A DNA stretch of 16,310 bases, from NCBI GenBank assembly GCA_004335635.1, contig QAXH01003511.1:1-16310 (forward strand). The letters are read 5' to 3'. The stretch comes from Chloromonas sp. AAM2. Its lineage: Eukaryota; Chlorophyta; Chlorophyceae; Chlamydomonadales; Chlamydomonadaceae. The position numbers were made by a program, and so were the translations under genes. The notes beneath the pieces are model-generated. The model ran no database searches. It was not told the DNA's origin and was given only the letters and a program-made list of their open reading frames with translations. Positions 9,301 to 16,248 of this stretch are shown here, piece after piece. Position 1 is the stretch's first letter, and each line of letters begins with the position of its first letter.

Positions 9301-12300
9301 TTGTGTGGAAGAAGGCCAGCGGCGCGTGCAGCAGCCTCGCCACCATGGCATCATGCACCCTAGACGAGGCCCTCAGAGCCGCACTGAAGAAGAGGAACGC
9401 GCGGCCCAGGCCCAGCAAGACAACCAGACCGGCAAGCAGGCCATACACCCACAGCCACCTGAGGGCAGCAGTGGAAAAGCAAATCCCGTGTTGTTATACA
9501 ATCATTTGATACATTTCTTCCCATACAGGACAAGCAAGCCTATTGATTGCACGAATGCCACCTTGATCCAAGCTAAACCATCATGCCCATGGGTCGGTTA
9601 TGGGTGGCTGGCTCTGTAAGGTATCAACTTTAATTTGGGTTCGGCGATAATGGGTTGGTCACCGACTCTGATGGGCCACCAAAACTCACTTGGACTATAC
9701 ACCACACTTACTTTGGATCCTTTTGTTCTTCGACGCTTGACTTTGTCCACAATGACAGCCACCAGTCGCTGGCCACGTAGCAGGCCTGGGCACCCAGGAT
9801 CACCACAGGCAGGGTCGCCATAGGGCCCAGGCCCATCTGACTGAAGTACTGCCCGTACACCTGCCATGAGACAGTGCCTACCACACGCCCCTCTGCAGCC
9901 ACCAGCTGTCCCTTCTGCCGTGCCTTGTTTGGTGGTTGACCACCCTGGCCGTTTGTCAACTTTTTCCCGCTCTGCGTCACTCCAGACGCGGGGAAGCCCG
10001 CCCCGAGCCTGCTTTTGCCTCCGGCTGAAGGTGTGGATGAGCACTCTTCCCCGTTGGGCGCTTCCGGAAACCGTTTGGAGCTGAATACGCGCCTAAAACT
10101 CATGCCTGCCATCGCTGCCCCGCCCAGTGCCCCTGCCATGTGAGGCCCGAAGGATTTGACCCACGCAAGCGGTGGGTGGCGCCAGGAGGGGGCGGCGGTG
10201 AGGCGGGGACGGGCGGGGGCGGGTGTGCGGGGACTGATCCGCTCGCCTGCGGCCCCCGCTGCATCATCGCTGGGCCCATCACCGCCCTGAACTCCTGTGC
10301 CGGAATCATCAGGCCGTTCCGATATAGCTGCCTCAGTCCCTGACACGCCCATCAGTGCCTGCCTGCTGCTTTCAGTACTGGTGTTCGTGTGGGACTGGCT
10401 GGCGGGATCCGCCTCATCCACAAGGCCATGTTCGCCCACGCCTTGTTCGTCCTTTGTGCTGCTGTCTTCGAGCTCATGCTGTGGGTCTTCTAGGCTCAGA
10501 CCACCATCCACTGCAGGCGCGCAAGACACAATCACTATTGACGTGGTACACTAGTGACTCAAGCCAACTGACACTGACGCCATCTTCTTTTCACGCACAC
10601 ATCTTCTTTTCACGCACACATCTTCTGTTCCCGCACACATCTTCTTTACACGCACACATCTTCTTGTCACACACACATATTATTTTCGCGCACGCGCACA
10701 CCCCGCTGTGATGTGGATCTTGACCAAAGGAGACAGGAGACGGCCCAAACTTTGCTGTCCGTGTGCCCTATGCAATCAGACAGCCTGTGCGCCCCACTCC
10801 TCCAGCCTGTACTCCTCCAGCCTGTACTCCTCCAGCCTACCTGCTGACAGTATCTCCGGTAGGTTCATTGTCTTGAGCTGTGCCCATGTGGCCAGCGCCA
10901 GGGGCCTGCCCCCTCTGAGCACCAGCACCCGGTCGCACAGGGGCAGGTACTGGCGCTGGTGGGTGACCAACACACGCGTGCAGCGCTGCAATCAAGAGCA
11001 GTGAAGCTTGAGCACAATCAAGGTTTGGGCTAAGTTCTTGATGCACAAGGACATTTACAAAACGAAATGTCTTTTTAAACCAAAAAAGGCATGGTTTGGG
11101 TGATGATTGAGCTTGTGACCATCCACTGGTGTGACATGCTCGGAGCAATGGGCTGTCCAGGAGTCAAGAGAACAGAGAACTCGAGATATCTTGTGTACTA
11201 AATACGTCCTGGTACCGACACCCTCATCATCACGGCCCAGCGCACCACCTGTGGGAAATTTTCCTATGACCAGTGACCCGCAATGGGCTGCCATGTCGCA
11301 ATACGATTTGGTCTTCCAATCTCCAGGGCTGAGTACATACAGCTGCCGGCTGAGTACCCTGACCCTACCGGTATACTGCACAAGTCACATACCTTCATCA
11401 GCCTGCTGAATTCTTGATGCGAGCTCCATACTCCGCTCACCTTCATGAGCCCGCGTGGCCCGATGCACTCCCTGAATAGTGTCCTGCCCACCCTCGGGTC
11501 CACAGCACTGAGGGGGTCGTCCAACAAGGCCACGTCAGGGCGCTGGTAGGCGGCGCGGGCTAGGGCCAGGCGCGCCTTCTGGCCGCCGGACAACTGCGGT
11601 CACCAGAGCAGTCCCAGGGGCATAAAGAGAAGGACTGAGCAAGGCATGGCCAGCGATAGAGATAGCAGTCATGCGACCATCAAGAAATGAACCAATATAG
11701 GAATGCACAGGTGGAAAGGGATGGCATGGAAGAAATTTCAGATCTAATGCGGCCGCAAGAGTCATTGTCATGCAATGCAATGTGACCGACCAAAAAGTGT
11801 GACTGGCTCGTTCACAGTCACCAAGCTGGGCGCGACTGGACTGGTGACATGGGAGAAAAGCACAACGCACAGCCAGAAGACACGGAAGGTCAATTATCAA
11901 CATGGAGCAGAGAGACAATTGCAAAGAATTGACCATGGGCAGATCCCGAGGATGTGATCACGACCCGGTTACAGTGCTGAGATGCAAAACTCAGTGCAGT
12001 ATGGCAGAAGGGACCACAGAAGTGCATGTGCATTGATGATTGGCAGCAGGTTATTGGCAATCTGCATGGGCAGCCATTTGCCAATCCCAGTGCTGAGCTC
12101 AGGTCACTTGCTCACATTGATTCCCCTCTCGCCGAGCTCTGTCATGTCCCCAGCCGGCAGGGCTCTCACGTCCTCCTCCAGAGCACACGCCCTGACCACC
12201 CTGGCATACCACACAGGGTCAAAGGCAGAGCCGAACAGGATGTTGTCGCGGAAGGAGCCTGCAATAACCAAGGGAACCTGCAAAGCAGCGGCAGGCATGG

Positions 12301-15300
12301 AACTGGGACTTCAATGAGTGTGAATGGGACTTCAGTGCCTGTGTTTCAACGTATCAAGGGCCACCTATTGAGTCACCTAACCTGACCTGTTTAAACCCTG
12401 TGGAGTGAAGGCGGACACCGCATGCATGTGCACTTTAAAGACATGCCATGGGTGCGGATTGGCAGTGGCATGCGATGAGCGCTACCATGACATGCCATGC
12501 GATCCTGAAATGTGAATTGCAAGCAGAGCCATTGCATTGCATTCAAACCACATTGAAATTGGGCGTGTGACTTATTTTCTGTCCATGCCGTCAGTTTGCC
12601 GCCCTACCCTGCCCTACCCCGCCATCCTTACCCCGCTGTCACTGTTGCCTCGCGCCAGGCCTCTTCCTTTCCTGCCATCAATGCCCTGTCATCATCTCCT
12701 ACCCTTCCCCTGCCATCATTGCTCAGCCCCCCCGTCCTTCCCTTACCTGCGCACAATATGCGAGGGAGCCCACGATGACAGCGGACCCTGTCCCAGGCGC
12801 AGCCACATGCGCCAGCACTCGCTGCTCCCATGCTCCGCGATCGCCCAGTCCCACGTAACTGCTGTTGCCGCCGCCGCCATCGACAGTCATTGCTAACGCT
12901 TTCTGCTGCTTGAAGCCATTCCCTGCATCTGCCCCATCCTGCTCTCCTGCGCTTAAGAATGAATTCCCTGCCTGTTGCGAATCTGTGCTGACTGACACGC
13001 CACTCCCTGCTGCAATACTCCCCACTCTACTCTCTACTGCTTGATGAATGTTGCCTGCTGCACTCCCGCCTTCTGCTGCTTCATTCCCACCTGCTTCCAT
13101 CCTAGCAAAACCCTTGACATCGGAAGCATGCACAACCGAACTACTGGACTGCAAAATCGGTTGTGGTCCTGATGCCAGGTTTGCCTTGCTTGCTGGGTGT
13201 GTGGGCTGCCATGTGCCCAAGGGCTGTAGCTCGCCAAGAAGCGCGGCCAGCAAGCTGCTCTTTCCCGCCCCCACCTCCCCACACACTCCCAGCAACTCCC
13301 CAGGCTGCAAAACCAGCCTCACACCAGAAAGAGCAACCTTTCCCTTGCCCACACCAGTGCTAAACGCATCAATGTCATGAATGTCTGCATCTCCATCCTT
13401 GCCGCTTGGATTAGCTGTGCCAGTTTTCTGCGCTGCACTGCTGGCGGATGAACCAGGCAATAAATCAATTGTCGCTGCCTGCTGTGCTACAATACCACTG
13501 TCAGTGATAATACCATTGACAGTGTCAACTAGGTATTCTGATTTAGCTGGATCCAATGTCACCGCTATAGCACTAGAGCTGTTGCTTGAACTTCCACCCA
13601 GCCCTTTAGGTGGGCTACTGGTGGTTGTTGCTGGTGGTAGCTGTGCCTGGCCAGCAACATCATTGGCTTTGCCTGCACCTGTGCCAGTTAGCTGTGCAGT
13701 TGCCTGGCCCAATGCAGGCTTTCTTGGCCGGGTGCTGCCATCCAACGCCCCGGTTCCGTACTGCTGTACCGGCCCATGTGATCCAAACGGCCTGTCCCAG
13801 TCATAATCCGCCCCAGTCATTGCCACTGTTCCTTTAGGCAAATCACCCACAAGGCCAGTATCAGGCCCGCCTGAAGCCAACAGGCCCCCGCCTTTTTGGA
13901 CCATGCTACACGCTGGGGCTTTGCTGACTACTGACAACTCACTGGCATCCCGCTCTCCTAAATTTGAGATGAGAGAAGGGAGCTGGGGAGGCTTAGGCAG
14001 CTTTCCATTGGATACATCGCTGTATGCACTCGCAGCTCCATGCATGAAGGATGTGGGGGCTGTGAGGGAGTTGTCGGTGTTTGCATGGGATGAGGGTTGC
14101 TGTATGGAGGGTGTTGCATGGAGTGAGGGTTGCTGCATGGAGTGTGTTGCATGGGGCGGCTCCTGGGCAGTGAGGAAGCGTTGGATGCGCTGCATGGACA
14201 CCCGGAGCTCAGTCAACACCTGGACAGCTGCAGTCATGCAAGCACGCAAAGCAAGCAGTGGAGTGCGCACAGACAGTCACTGGCTTATCACTGCGTGCAT
14301 CCGACGTAAGGCACGTACCCATCGCATGTTCCCGGCACCAAAACAGTGCACATCAGGCCTGCAGCATCCAGCCTCAGACATGAACATCAATCTTACCACA
14401 GCTTTCCTCCTGCCACAACCTTCCTCTAGCTTCTACGCACAGAGCATGGCACCCACTTACCCTGCACGAAGCTCCACATGGTTCTCCTGGGCAGCTGCAG
14501 CAGCGCCACTGCATAGAACACACTCGACACCTGGAGCGTACCGTGACGCGCCCGGTACACGGCGAAAGTGCAGAACGTCACCAGCACCGTGATGATGAAC
14601 TGCACAGGGCAAACACAAGCACAGAACACGCAGCACACAGCTCAATTGGACGCGAATACAAGTGGACACTCGGGCTAAGAGTCTATTATGCAACTCACCC
14701 CTAAGAGATATCCAGCTACCCAGATGTTATGGTAAGACAGGCAGTGAATCTCCAGACTGGATCGGGCACAGGGAAATGGAGACTGAATCAGCTGGTCATG
14801 ACAGGCAAGGTTTGGAGGATCCCAAGTATTAAATCAGCTAGTGGTTGTTACTGTTGAGAACAATTATTTCAATTGTCCATGCCAGGATATGTCAGGCACA
14901 AGCAAAGATATTGCCTAGTCATGGGCAATGTTTGAAAATCCCCAAGCAATCAATCCATACCTGTAATGACATGTTGAATGCTCTGATGCGCGCCATGCGC
15001 CCCACATGGTGGGCCTCCTTTGCCCTTAGCGCCCGCAGCTCATTGGCCAAGGGCTCCTCCCAACCCAACACCTTGCATGCCAAAGCACCCTGCGGATGTA
15101 GCGGGGATGTAGCGGGATGTGCGGGGATGTAGCGGGGATGCAGATAGCCCTGCCAGGCAGGCGCTGAGTCCGACGCTCTGCGGGTGGTCAGCCAGTTGAG
15201 GCACAACAGCTCCGATGAACGGCTGTACAAGGTGCTGCTGCTGCAGTCAGCGGCCACACTGCTAGTGACTGCCTCAATGTGCATAGTTCTCATATACACA

Positions 15301-16122
15301 GAGACTACAGCATGCACCAACAAGTGTGGCCTGTCCAAGAGCAGGCGGTCAAGCCATTCCTGCGGCCTGTCCGAGAGCAGGCGGCCGAGCCATCTAAATT
15401 CGGGGTCAAATCCTGAGGAAACATCAGTCTCATCTCCTCATGTGTTAGTCCGATGCCCTGCGGACCACACCGTCATGACCACATGACCACAACAGCATGA
15501 CCACAACGTTGCCAGAATGAGACGGGTGACGTAATGCTCATGACGTAAAAAGCACCCGATGACGTAATCCTGATGACGCAATGCTGATGACACCTGTCCA
15601 AATTATCGCAGAAGGCCACAGCCACAATATTCCCAGTTGGTCAAAAAGGCCATGAAACATATTGCTGCATTGAACGTCAGGCAGTGAGTCCACAGAGAGA
15701 GTCAGGCATGCAATTGTCAATGCCATACAGAGCCATTGCAATCTTGCCACAAGATTTCAAAACATGTCAAACGTGCTGGTGTGTCATCACGTTGACTACC
15801 TACTGATTGCATGGCATGGCAAGCTGTCCCCTTAAATGTGGTGTTTGGGGTGGTAATGAAGCAACATCACATTGACATACAGTTGAGGCGTCTGCTTATG
15901 TAAGCATTTGCGATCAGGATAGCACCTCGACGGGTGACCACCACCATTACTATCGTGTTGTGTCGCGATCCCCTTCACATGTAGGTTGGACGGGCTGGAG
16001 TCCCTCCCCTCTTGTGACCATGCATTAATCACCTGAATTGCCTCGCTGGCCAATCTCACTCGGGCATCCGTGGCCTGGGCAGTGGAGCGGCGGATGGAGG
16101 CAACAGGCTGGACAAGGAAAGC
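3167..16122 (-). CDS. ABC transporter, subfamily C (MRP/ABCC4-like), 5'-partial, 21 exons
   Basis: ATP-driven membrane exporter of the multidrug-resistance-associated type; known family members export organic anions and conjugates, but the substrate here is unknown. Joined minus-strand exons: 16033-16122, 14961-15089, 14461-14599, 12747-14227, 12116-12277, 11441-11593, 10841-10985, 9712-10510, 9276-9458, 8502-8610, 7847-7956, 7454-7523, 7008-7084, 6554-6635, 6016-6102, 5417-5593, 4928-5148, 4571-4637, 4266-4366, 3735-3984, 3167-3301. The total of 4767 nt is an exact multiple of three and every junction is GT-AG and in frame. Visible order: TMD1 end (residues 1-144), linker, NBD1 (about 401-766, Walker A 436-444), linker, TMD2 (about 974-1295), NBD2 (Walker A 1347-1355, signature 1449-1453, catalytic E1474, H1532), stop. 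TMD2 wording (SKDxGxxDDxLP, VRQSAEVENNM) points to the ABCC4-like branch. The first exon(s) lie beyond the window. Exons were inferred by homology and splice signals, without transcript data. Confidence 0.93.
3302..3734 (-). other. last ABCC intron (433 bases) with (TA)n tract
   Basis: GT-AG intron between exons t and u. It holds a 13-base TA microsatellite at 3581-3593 and nothing else I can name. Confidence 0.7.
3735..3984 (-). CDS. ABCC exon t (NBD2 Walker B, H-loop)
   Basis: Encodes [19 protein letters not shown] with Walker B and the catalytic Glu, then [19 protein letters not shown] with the switch His. Between them sit about 26 residues more than usual (3795-3893, His/Ala/Gly-rich). 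Acceptor ATGCAG|GGCT, donor CTG|GTAAGG, ends in phase 0. Confidence 0.94.
4209..4226 (-). repeat. intronic C/G-run repeat with G-quadruplex pattern on the RNA strand
   Basis: Four CCC runs separated by two bases on the plus strand, so the minus (transcribed RNA) strand reads GGG-N2-GGG-N2-GGG-N2-GGG. Three more CCC runs follow at 4234-4246. It lies in the 281-base intron between exons s and t, some 40 bases from the exon s donor. Confidence 0.75.
4266..4366 (-). CDS. ABCC exon s (NBD2 signature LSVGQ)
   Basis: Encodes 33 residues starting [15 protein letters not shown] and holding [15 protein letters not shown]; the V variant of the signature is normal for ABCC NBD2. Acceptor GATGCAG|ATG, donor GCAAG|GTGGGC, phase 2. 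Confidence 0.95.
4571..4637 (-). CDS. ABCC exon r (NBD2 SNLDPW)
   Basis: A 67-base exon encoding (R)[18 protein letters not shown] plus ASVQ, the conserved NBD2 block after the Q-loop. Acceptor CGCAG|GTCC, donor CAG|GTAGGG, ends in phase 0. Confidence 0.95.
4928..5148 (-). CDS. ABCC exon q (NBD2 Walker A and Q-loop)
   Basis: Encodes [20 protein letters not shown] continuing to Walker [10 protein letters not shown], the VWLDGLDV strand, and the Q-loop [14 protein letters not shown]. The acceptor is ACGCAG|GAT; an upstream in-frame extension fits the family less well. Donor GTCAG|GTGTGT, phase 2. Confidence 0.95.
5417..5593 (-). CDS. ABCC exon p (TMD2 exit, NBD2 A-loop)
   Basis: Opens [20 protein letters not shown], then [20 protein letters not shown]; the Tyr of RYRPELP is the A-loop aromatic that stacks on adenine in NBD2. 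It ends LPLVLS. Acceptor CCGCAG|GTG, donor TCG|GTAAGA, phase 0 at both ends. Confidence 0.95.
6016..6102 (-). CDS. ABCC exon o (last TMD2 helix)
   Basis: Encodes 29 residues: [18 protein letters not shown] and then [11 protein letters not shown], the last helix and its conserved exit. Acceptor GCACAG|GTC, donor GAG|GTGAGC, phase 0 at both ends. Confidence 0.95.
6157..6184. repeat. 14-base tandem duplication in intron
   Basis: Two exact tandem copies of CAGATACTTACTAT in the 451-base intron between exons n and o. Nothing else recognisable is seen in that intron. Confidence 0.85.
6554..6635 (-). CDS. ABCC exon n (TMD2, RWIGFRLDL)
   Basis: Encodes (R)[20 protein letters not shown], the conserved RW-x2-R-L-D start of the next-to-last TMD2 helix. 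Acceptor GCTCAG|GTGG, donor GACCAG|GTGGGT, ends in phase 0. Confidence 0.95.
6636..7007 (-). other. ABCC introns over 300 bases without notable content
   Basis: This intron (exons m-n) shows nothing I can name. The same holds for introns 5594-6015, 7085-7453, 7524-7846, 8611-9275, 10986-11440, 11594-12115 and 14600-14960. Open frames inside them are short and do not match the family. Confidence 0.6.
7008..7084 (-). CDS. ABCC exon m (TMD2)
   Basis: Encodes [20 protein letters not shown] and a short hydrophobic end, matching the region between TIRAYG and RWxxFRLD in the family. Acceptor ACACAG|GCT, donor GGCAG|GTGAGC, phase 2. Confidence 0.9.
7454..7523 (-). CDS. ABCC exon l ([21 protein letters not shown])
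   Basis: A 70-base exon encoding 23 residues, [20 protein letters not shown] plus GAQ, the most recognisable ABCC TMD2 block. It is too short to stand out as an ORF and was found by motif. Acceptor GGCAG|G, donor CAG|GTGTGT, ends in phase 0. Confidence 0.95.
7847..7956 (-). CDS. ABCC exon k (TMD2 helix and [11 protein letters not shown])
   Basis: Encodes helix [18 protein letters not shown] followed by the highly conserved [12 protein letters not shown]. The frame is open only in the register set by the splice sites. Acceptor TGGCAG|GTT, donor CACCAG|GTGAGC, phase 2. Confidence 0.94.
8029..8070. repeat. 14-base tandem repeat, 3 copies, in intron
   Basis: Unit GAGTGCGCACCATA at 8029, 8043 and 8057, the third ending AAA in place of ATA. 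Each unit contains the palindrome GTGCGCAC. It lies in the 545-base intron between exons j and k. Confidence 0.88.
8502..8610 (-). CDS. ABCC exon j (TMD2, SKD motif)
   Basis: Encodes [14 protein letters not shown] followed by helix [16 protein letters not shown]. The SKDxGxxDDxLP wording is typical of the ABCC4-like branch. Acceptor TTGCAG|G, donor GCG|GTGAGT, ends in phase 0. Confidence 0.94.
9276..9458 (-). CDS. ABCC exon i (TMD2 helices 2-3)
   Basis: Begins [20 protein letters not shown] (a membrane helix) and ends in [12 protein letters not shown], the conserved F-F-x-x-x-P-x-G-R-x-L-N-R loop of ABC exporters. Acceptor CTCAG|GTGG, donor AACAG|GTGGGG, phase 2. Confidence 0.95.
9712..10510 (-). 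CDS. ABCC exon h (NBD1-TMD2 linker and first TMD2 helix)
   Basis: Encodes about 266 residues. Residues 768-973 of the fragment (9891-10510) are an acidic, then Pro/Gly/Ser/basic-rich linker with many Ser/Thr, which makes it a likely regulatory, unstructured segment. TMD2 then starts with the conserved [16 protein letters not shown] block and a helix around [18 protein letters not shown]. The high end uses acceptor CTGCAG|TG after split codon G|TG (Val). The low end is AAA|GTAAGT, phase 2. Confidence 0.92.
10205..10232 (+). repeat. G-run cluster (G-quadruplex pattern) inside linker exon
   Basis: Runs of 4, 3, 5, 3 and 4 G on the plus (template) strand within exon h, where the minus strand encodes Pro/Ala/Arg-rich linker. 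It satisfies the G3+N1-7 rule. Confidence 0.75.
10581..10694. repeat. 19-base minisatellite, 6 copies, in intron
   Basis: Unit CATCTTCTTTTCACGCACA starts at 10581, 10600, 10619, 10638, 10657 and 10676. The first two copies are identical and the rest diverge progressively, the last most. It lies in the 330-base intron between exons g and h. Confidence 0.92.
10795..10839. repeat. 15-base tandem repeat, 3 copies, at a splice donor
   Basis: Unit (C/T)ACTCCTCCAGCCTG at 10795, 10810 and 10825; the last copy ends in A and forms the GTAGGC donor of exon g. Because the period is divisible by three, retention of this part would read LEEYR repeats in frame. Confidence 0.9.
10841..10985 (-). CDS. ABCC exon g (NBD1 H-loop)
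   Basis: Encodes [20 protein letters not shown], which contains the switch His of NBD1 and the closing strand. Acceptor TTGCAG|CGC, donor CAG|GTAGGC, phase 1. The donor lies at the edge of a 15-base tandem repeat in the intron. Confidence 0.94.
11441..11593 (-). CDS. ABCC exon f (NBD1 signature and Walker B)
   Basis: Encodes 51 residues: signature LSGGQ at the first five, then Walker [13 protein letters not shown]. The second Asp of LLDD replaces the catalytic Glu, the usual ABCC NBD1 state of weak hydrolysis. Acceptor CGCAG|TTG, donor AAG|GTGAGC, phase 0 at both ends. Confidence 0.95.
12116..12277 (-). CDS. ABCC exon e (NBD1 helical subdomain)
   Basis: Encodes 54 residues including [16 protein letters not shown] and ERGIN, the segment between Q-loop and signature in ABCC NBD1. 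The usual Trp after the Q-loop (QxPW) is absent; here it reads QVPLVIAGS. Acceptor TTGCAG|GTT, donor AAT|GTGAGC, phase 0 at both ends. Confidence 0.93.
12602..12620 (-). repeat. intronic G-quadruplex pattern on the RNA strand
   Basis: The minus strand reads GGGG-TA-GGG-CA-GGG-TA-GGG. It lies in the 469-base intron between exons d and e, within a broad C-rich plus-strand tract (about 12590-12745) next to the exon d donor. Confidence 0.75.
12747..14227 (-). CDS. ABCC exon d: TMD1 end, low-complexity linker, NBD1 Walker A
   Basis: At 1481 nt (494 residues) this is by far the largest exon. It opens with [16 protein letters not shown], the end of TMD1, then runs through about 256 Ser/Ala/Gly/Pro/Gln-rich residues (13386-14153) that include 11-residue repeats. 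NBD1 begins near DAFSTG; Walker [10 protein letters not shown] is at 13254-13280. After LLGELQPL comes a second low-complexity insertion (12789-13217) before [14 protein letters not shown], which carries the Q-loop Gln at the donor CAG|GTAAGG. The A-loop aromatic residue is not obvious. No stop codon occurs anywhere in the frame. I saw no good donor just after Walker A, so the insertions are more likely coding than intronic, but cDNA has not been seen. Confidence 0.87.
14081..14146 (-). repeat. 33-base coding minisatellite (11-residue repeat)
   Basis: Two tandem 33-base copies (14081-14113, 14114-14146) and the start of a third, inside exon d. On the minus strand they encode HATxSxQQPSx repeats in the linker between TMD1 and NBD1. 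The period keeps the frame. Confidence 0.88.
14461..14599 (-). CDS. ABCC exon c (last TMD1 helices)
   Basis: Encodes a hydrophobic stretch beginning [15 protein letters not shown] and ending with TMWSFVQ, the last membrane part of TMD1. Acceptor TGCAG|TTC, donor GTGCAGG|GTAAGT. It ends in phase 1, and the split codon G|CT gives Ala. Confidence 0.9.
14961..15089 (-). CDS. ABCC exon b (TMD1 loop, KVLGWEEP)
   Basis: Encodes 43 residues starting [14 protein letters not shown]. With the previous exon this rebuilds the ABCC motif SEAIQ-G-(3)-KVLGWE, the counterpart of the animal KxYAWE block. Acceptor CCGCAG|GGT, donor CAG|GTATGG, phase 0 at both ends. The acceptor sits directly against an 11-base minisatellite. 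Confidence 0.92.
15091..15140. repeat. about 11-base repeat (GCGGGGATGTA) at a splice acceptor
   Basis: Five imperfect copies, 8-11 bases each, ending directly at the exon b acceptor. On the RNA strand the array supplies the C/T-rich tract and the final GCAG. Confidence 0.85.
15328..15393. repeat. 30-base duplication with 36-base spacing
   Basis: Copies at 15328-15357 and 15364-15393 differ at three positions. Each copy contains the short inverted pair CCTGTCC...GAGCAGG. Confidence 0.85.
15527..15594 (+). promoter_or_regulatory. cluster of TGACGTAA-type boxes in intron
   Basis: TGACGTAA occurs at 15527, 15541 and 15560, a TGACGCAA variant at 15574 and TGACACC at 15588, with 14-19 base spacing. 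The core resembles bZIP/CREB-type sites, but the array may simply be a decayed repeat. No binding data are implied. Confidence 0.4.
16033..16122 (-). CDS. ABCC exon a (TMD1, cytoplasmic loop; first visible)
   Basis: Encodes 30 residues ending [10 protein letters not shown], the conserved cytoplasmic loop of TMD1 that follows the basic [13 protein letters not shown] segment. The acceptor is GTGCAG|GCT and the donor CAG|GTGATT; both boundaries are phase 0. An upstream exon must exist, but none is recognisable in 16123-16310. Confidence 0.85.
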
Positions 16123-16248
16123 CTGCACATGGGCGCATGGATGCAAGATGCATGTGTCACGTATTGCTTACAACCGCCAGTCCTGTGCCCGACATTCACT
16201 CATGTTGCTTCATAACTTTATTACCAGCAAGAAGCAGACCTTCAACTG

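Larger units (their letters stand above)
15090..16032 (-). other. largest ABCC intron (943 bases)
   Basis: GT-AG intron between exons a and b. It holds an 11-base minisatellite at the acceptor, a 36-base-spaced duplication and a cluster of TGACGTAA boxes, each listed separately. No exon is needed here, since the flanking exons rebuild an uninterrupted family motif. Confidence 0.75.

Noticed and set aside
9598..10044. Minus-strand ORF overlapping the linker exon in another frame
   Set aside because: The conserved TMD2 start block (GTVSWQVY) and both splice phases are in the other frame.
13381..14592. Long plus-strand ORFs (13381-13806, 13903-14592)
   Set aside because: Antisense shadows of the 494-residue transporter exon, caused by its GC-rich low-complexity composition.
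15360..15425. tRNA-like boxes: TGTCCGAG and GGGTCAAATCC with a plausible T-stem
   Set aside because: The T-loop lacks the usual T54, the flanking bases cannot form an acceptor stem, and the A-box-like part belongs to a 36-base-spaced duplication. Likely chance.
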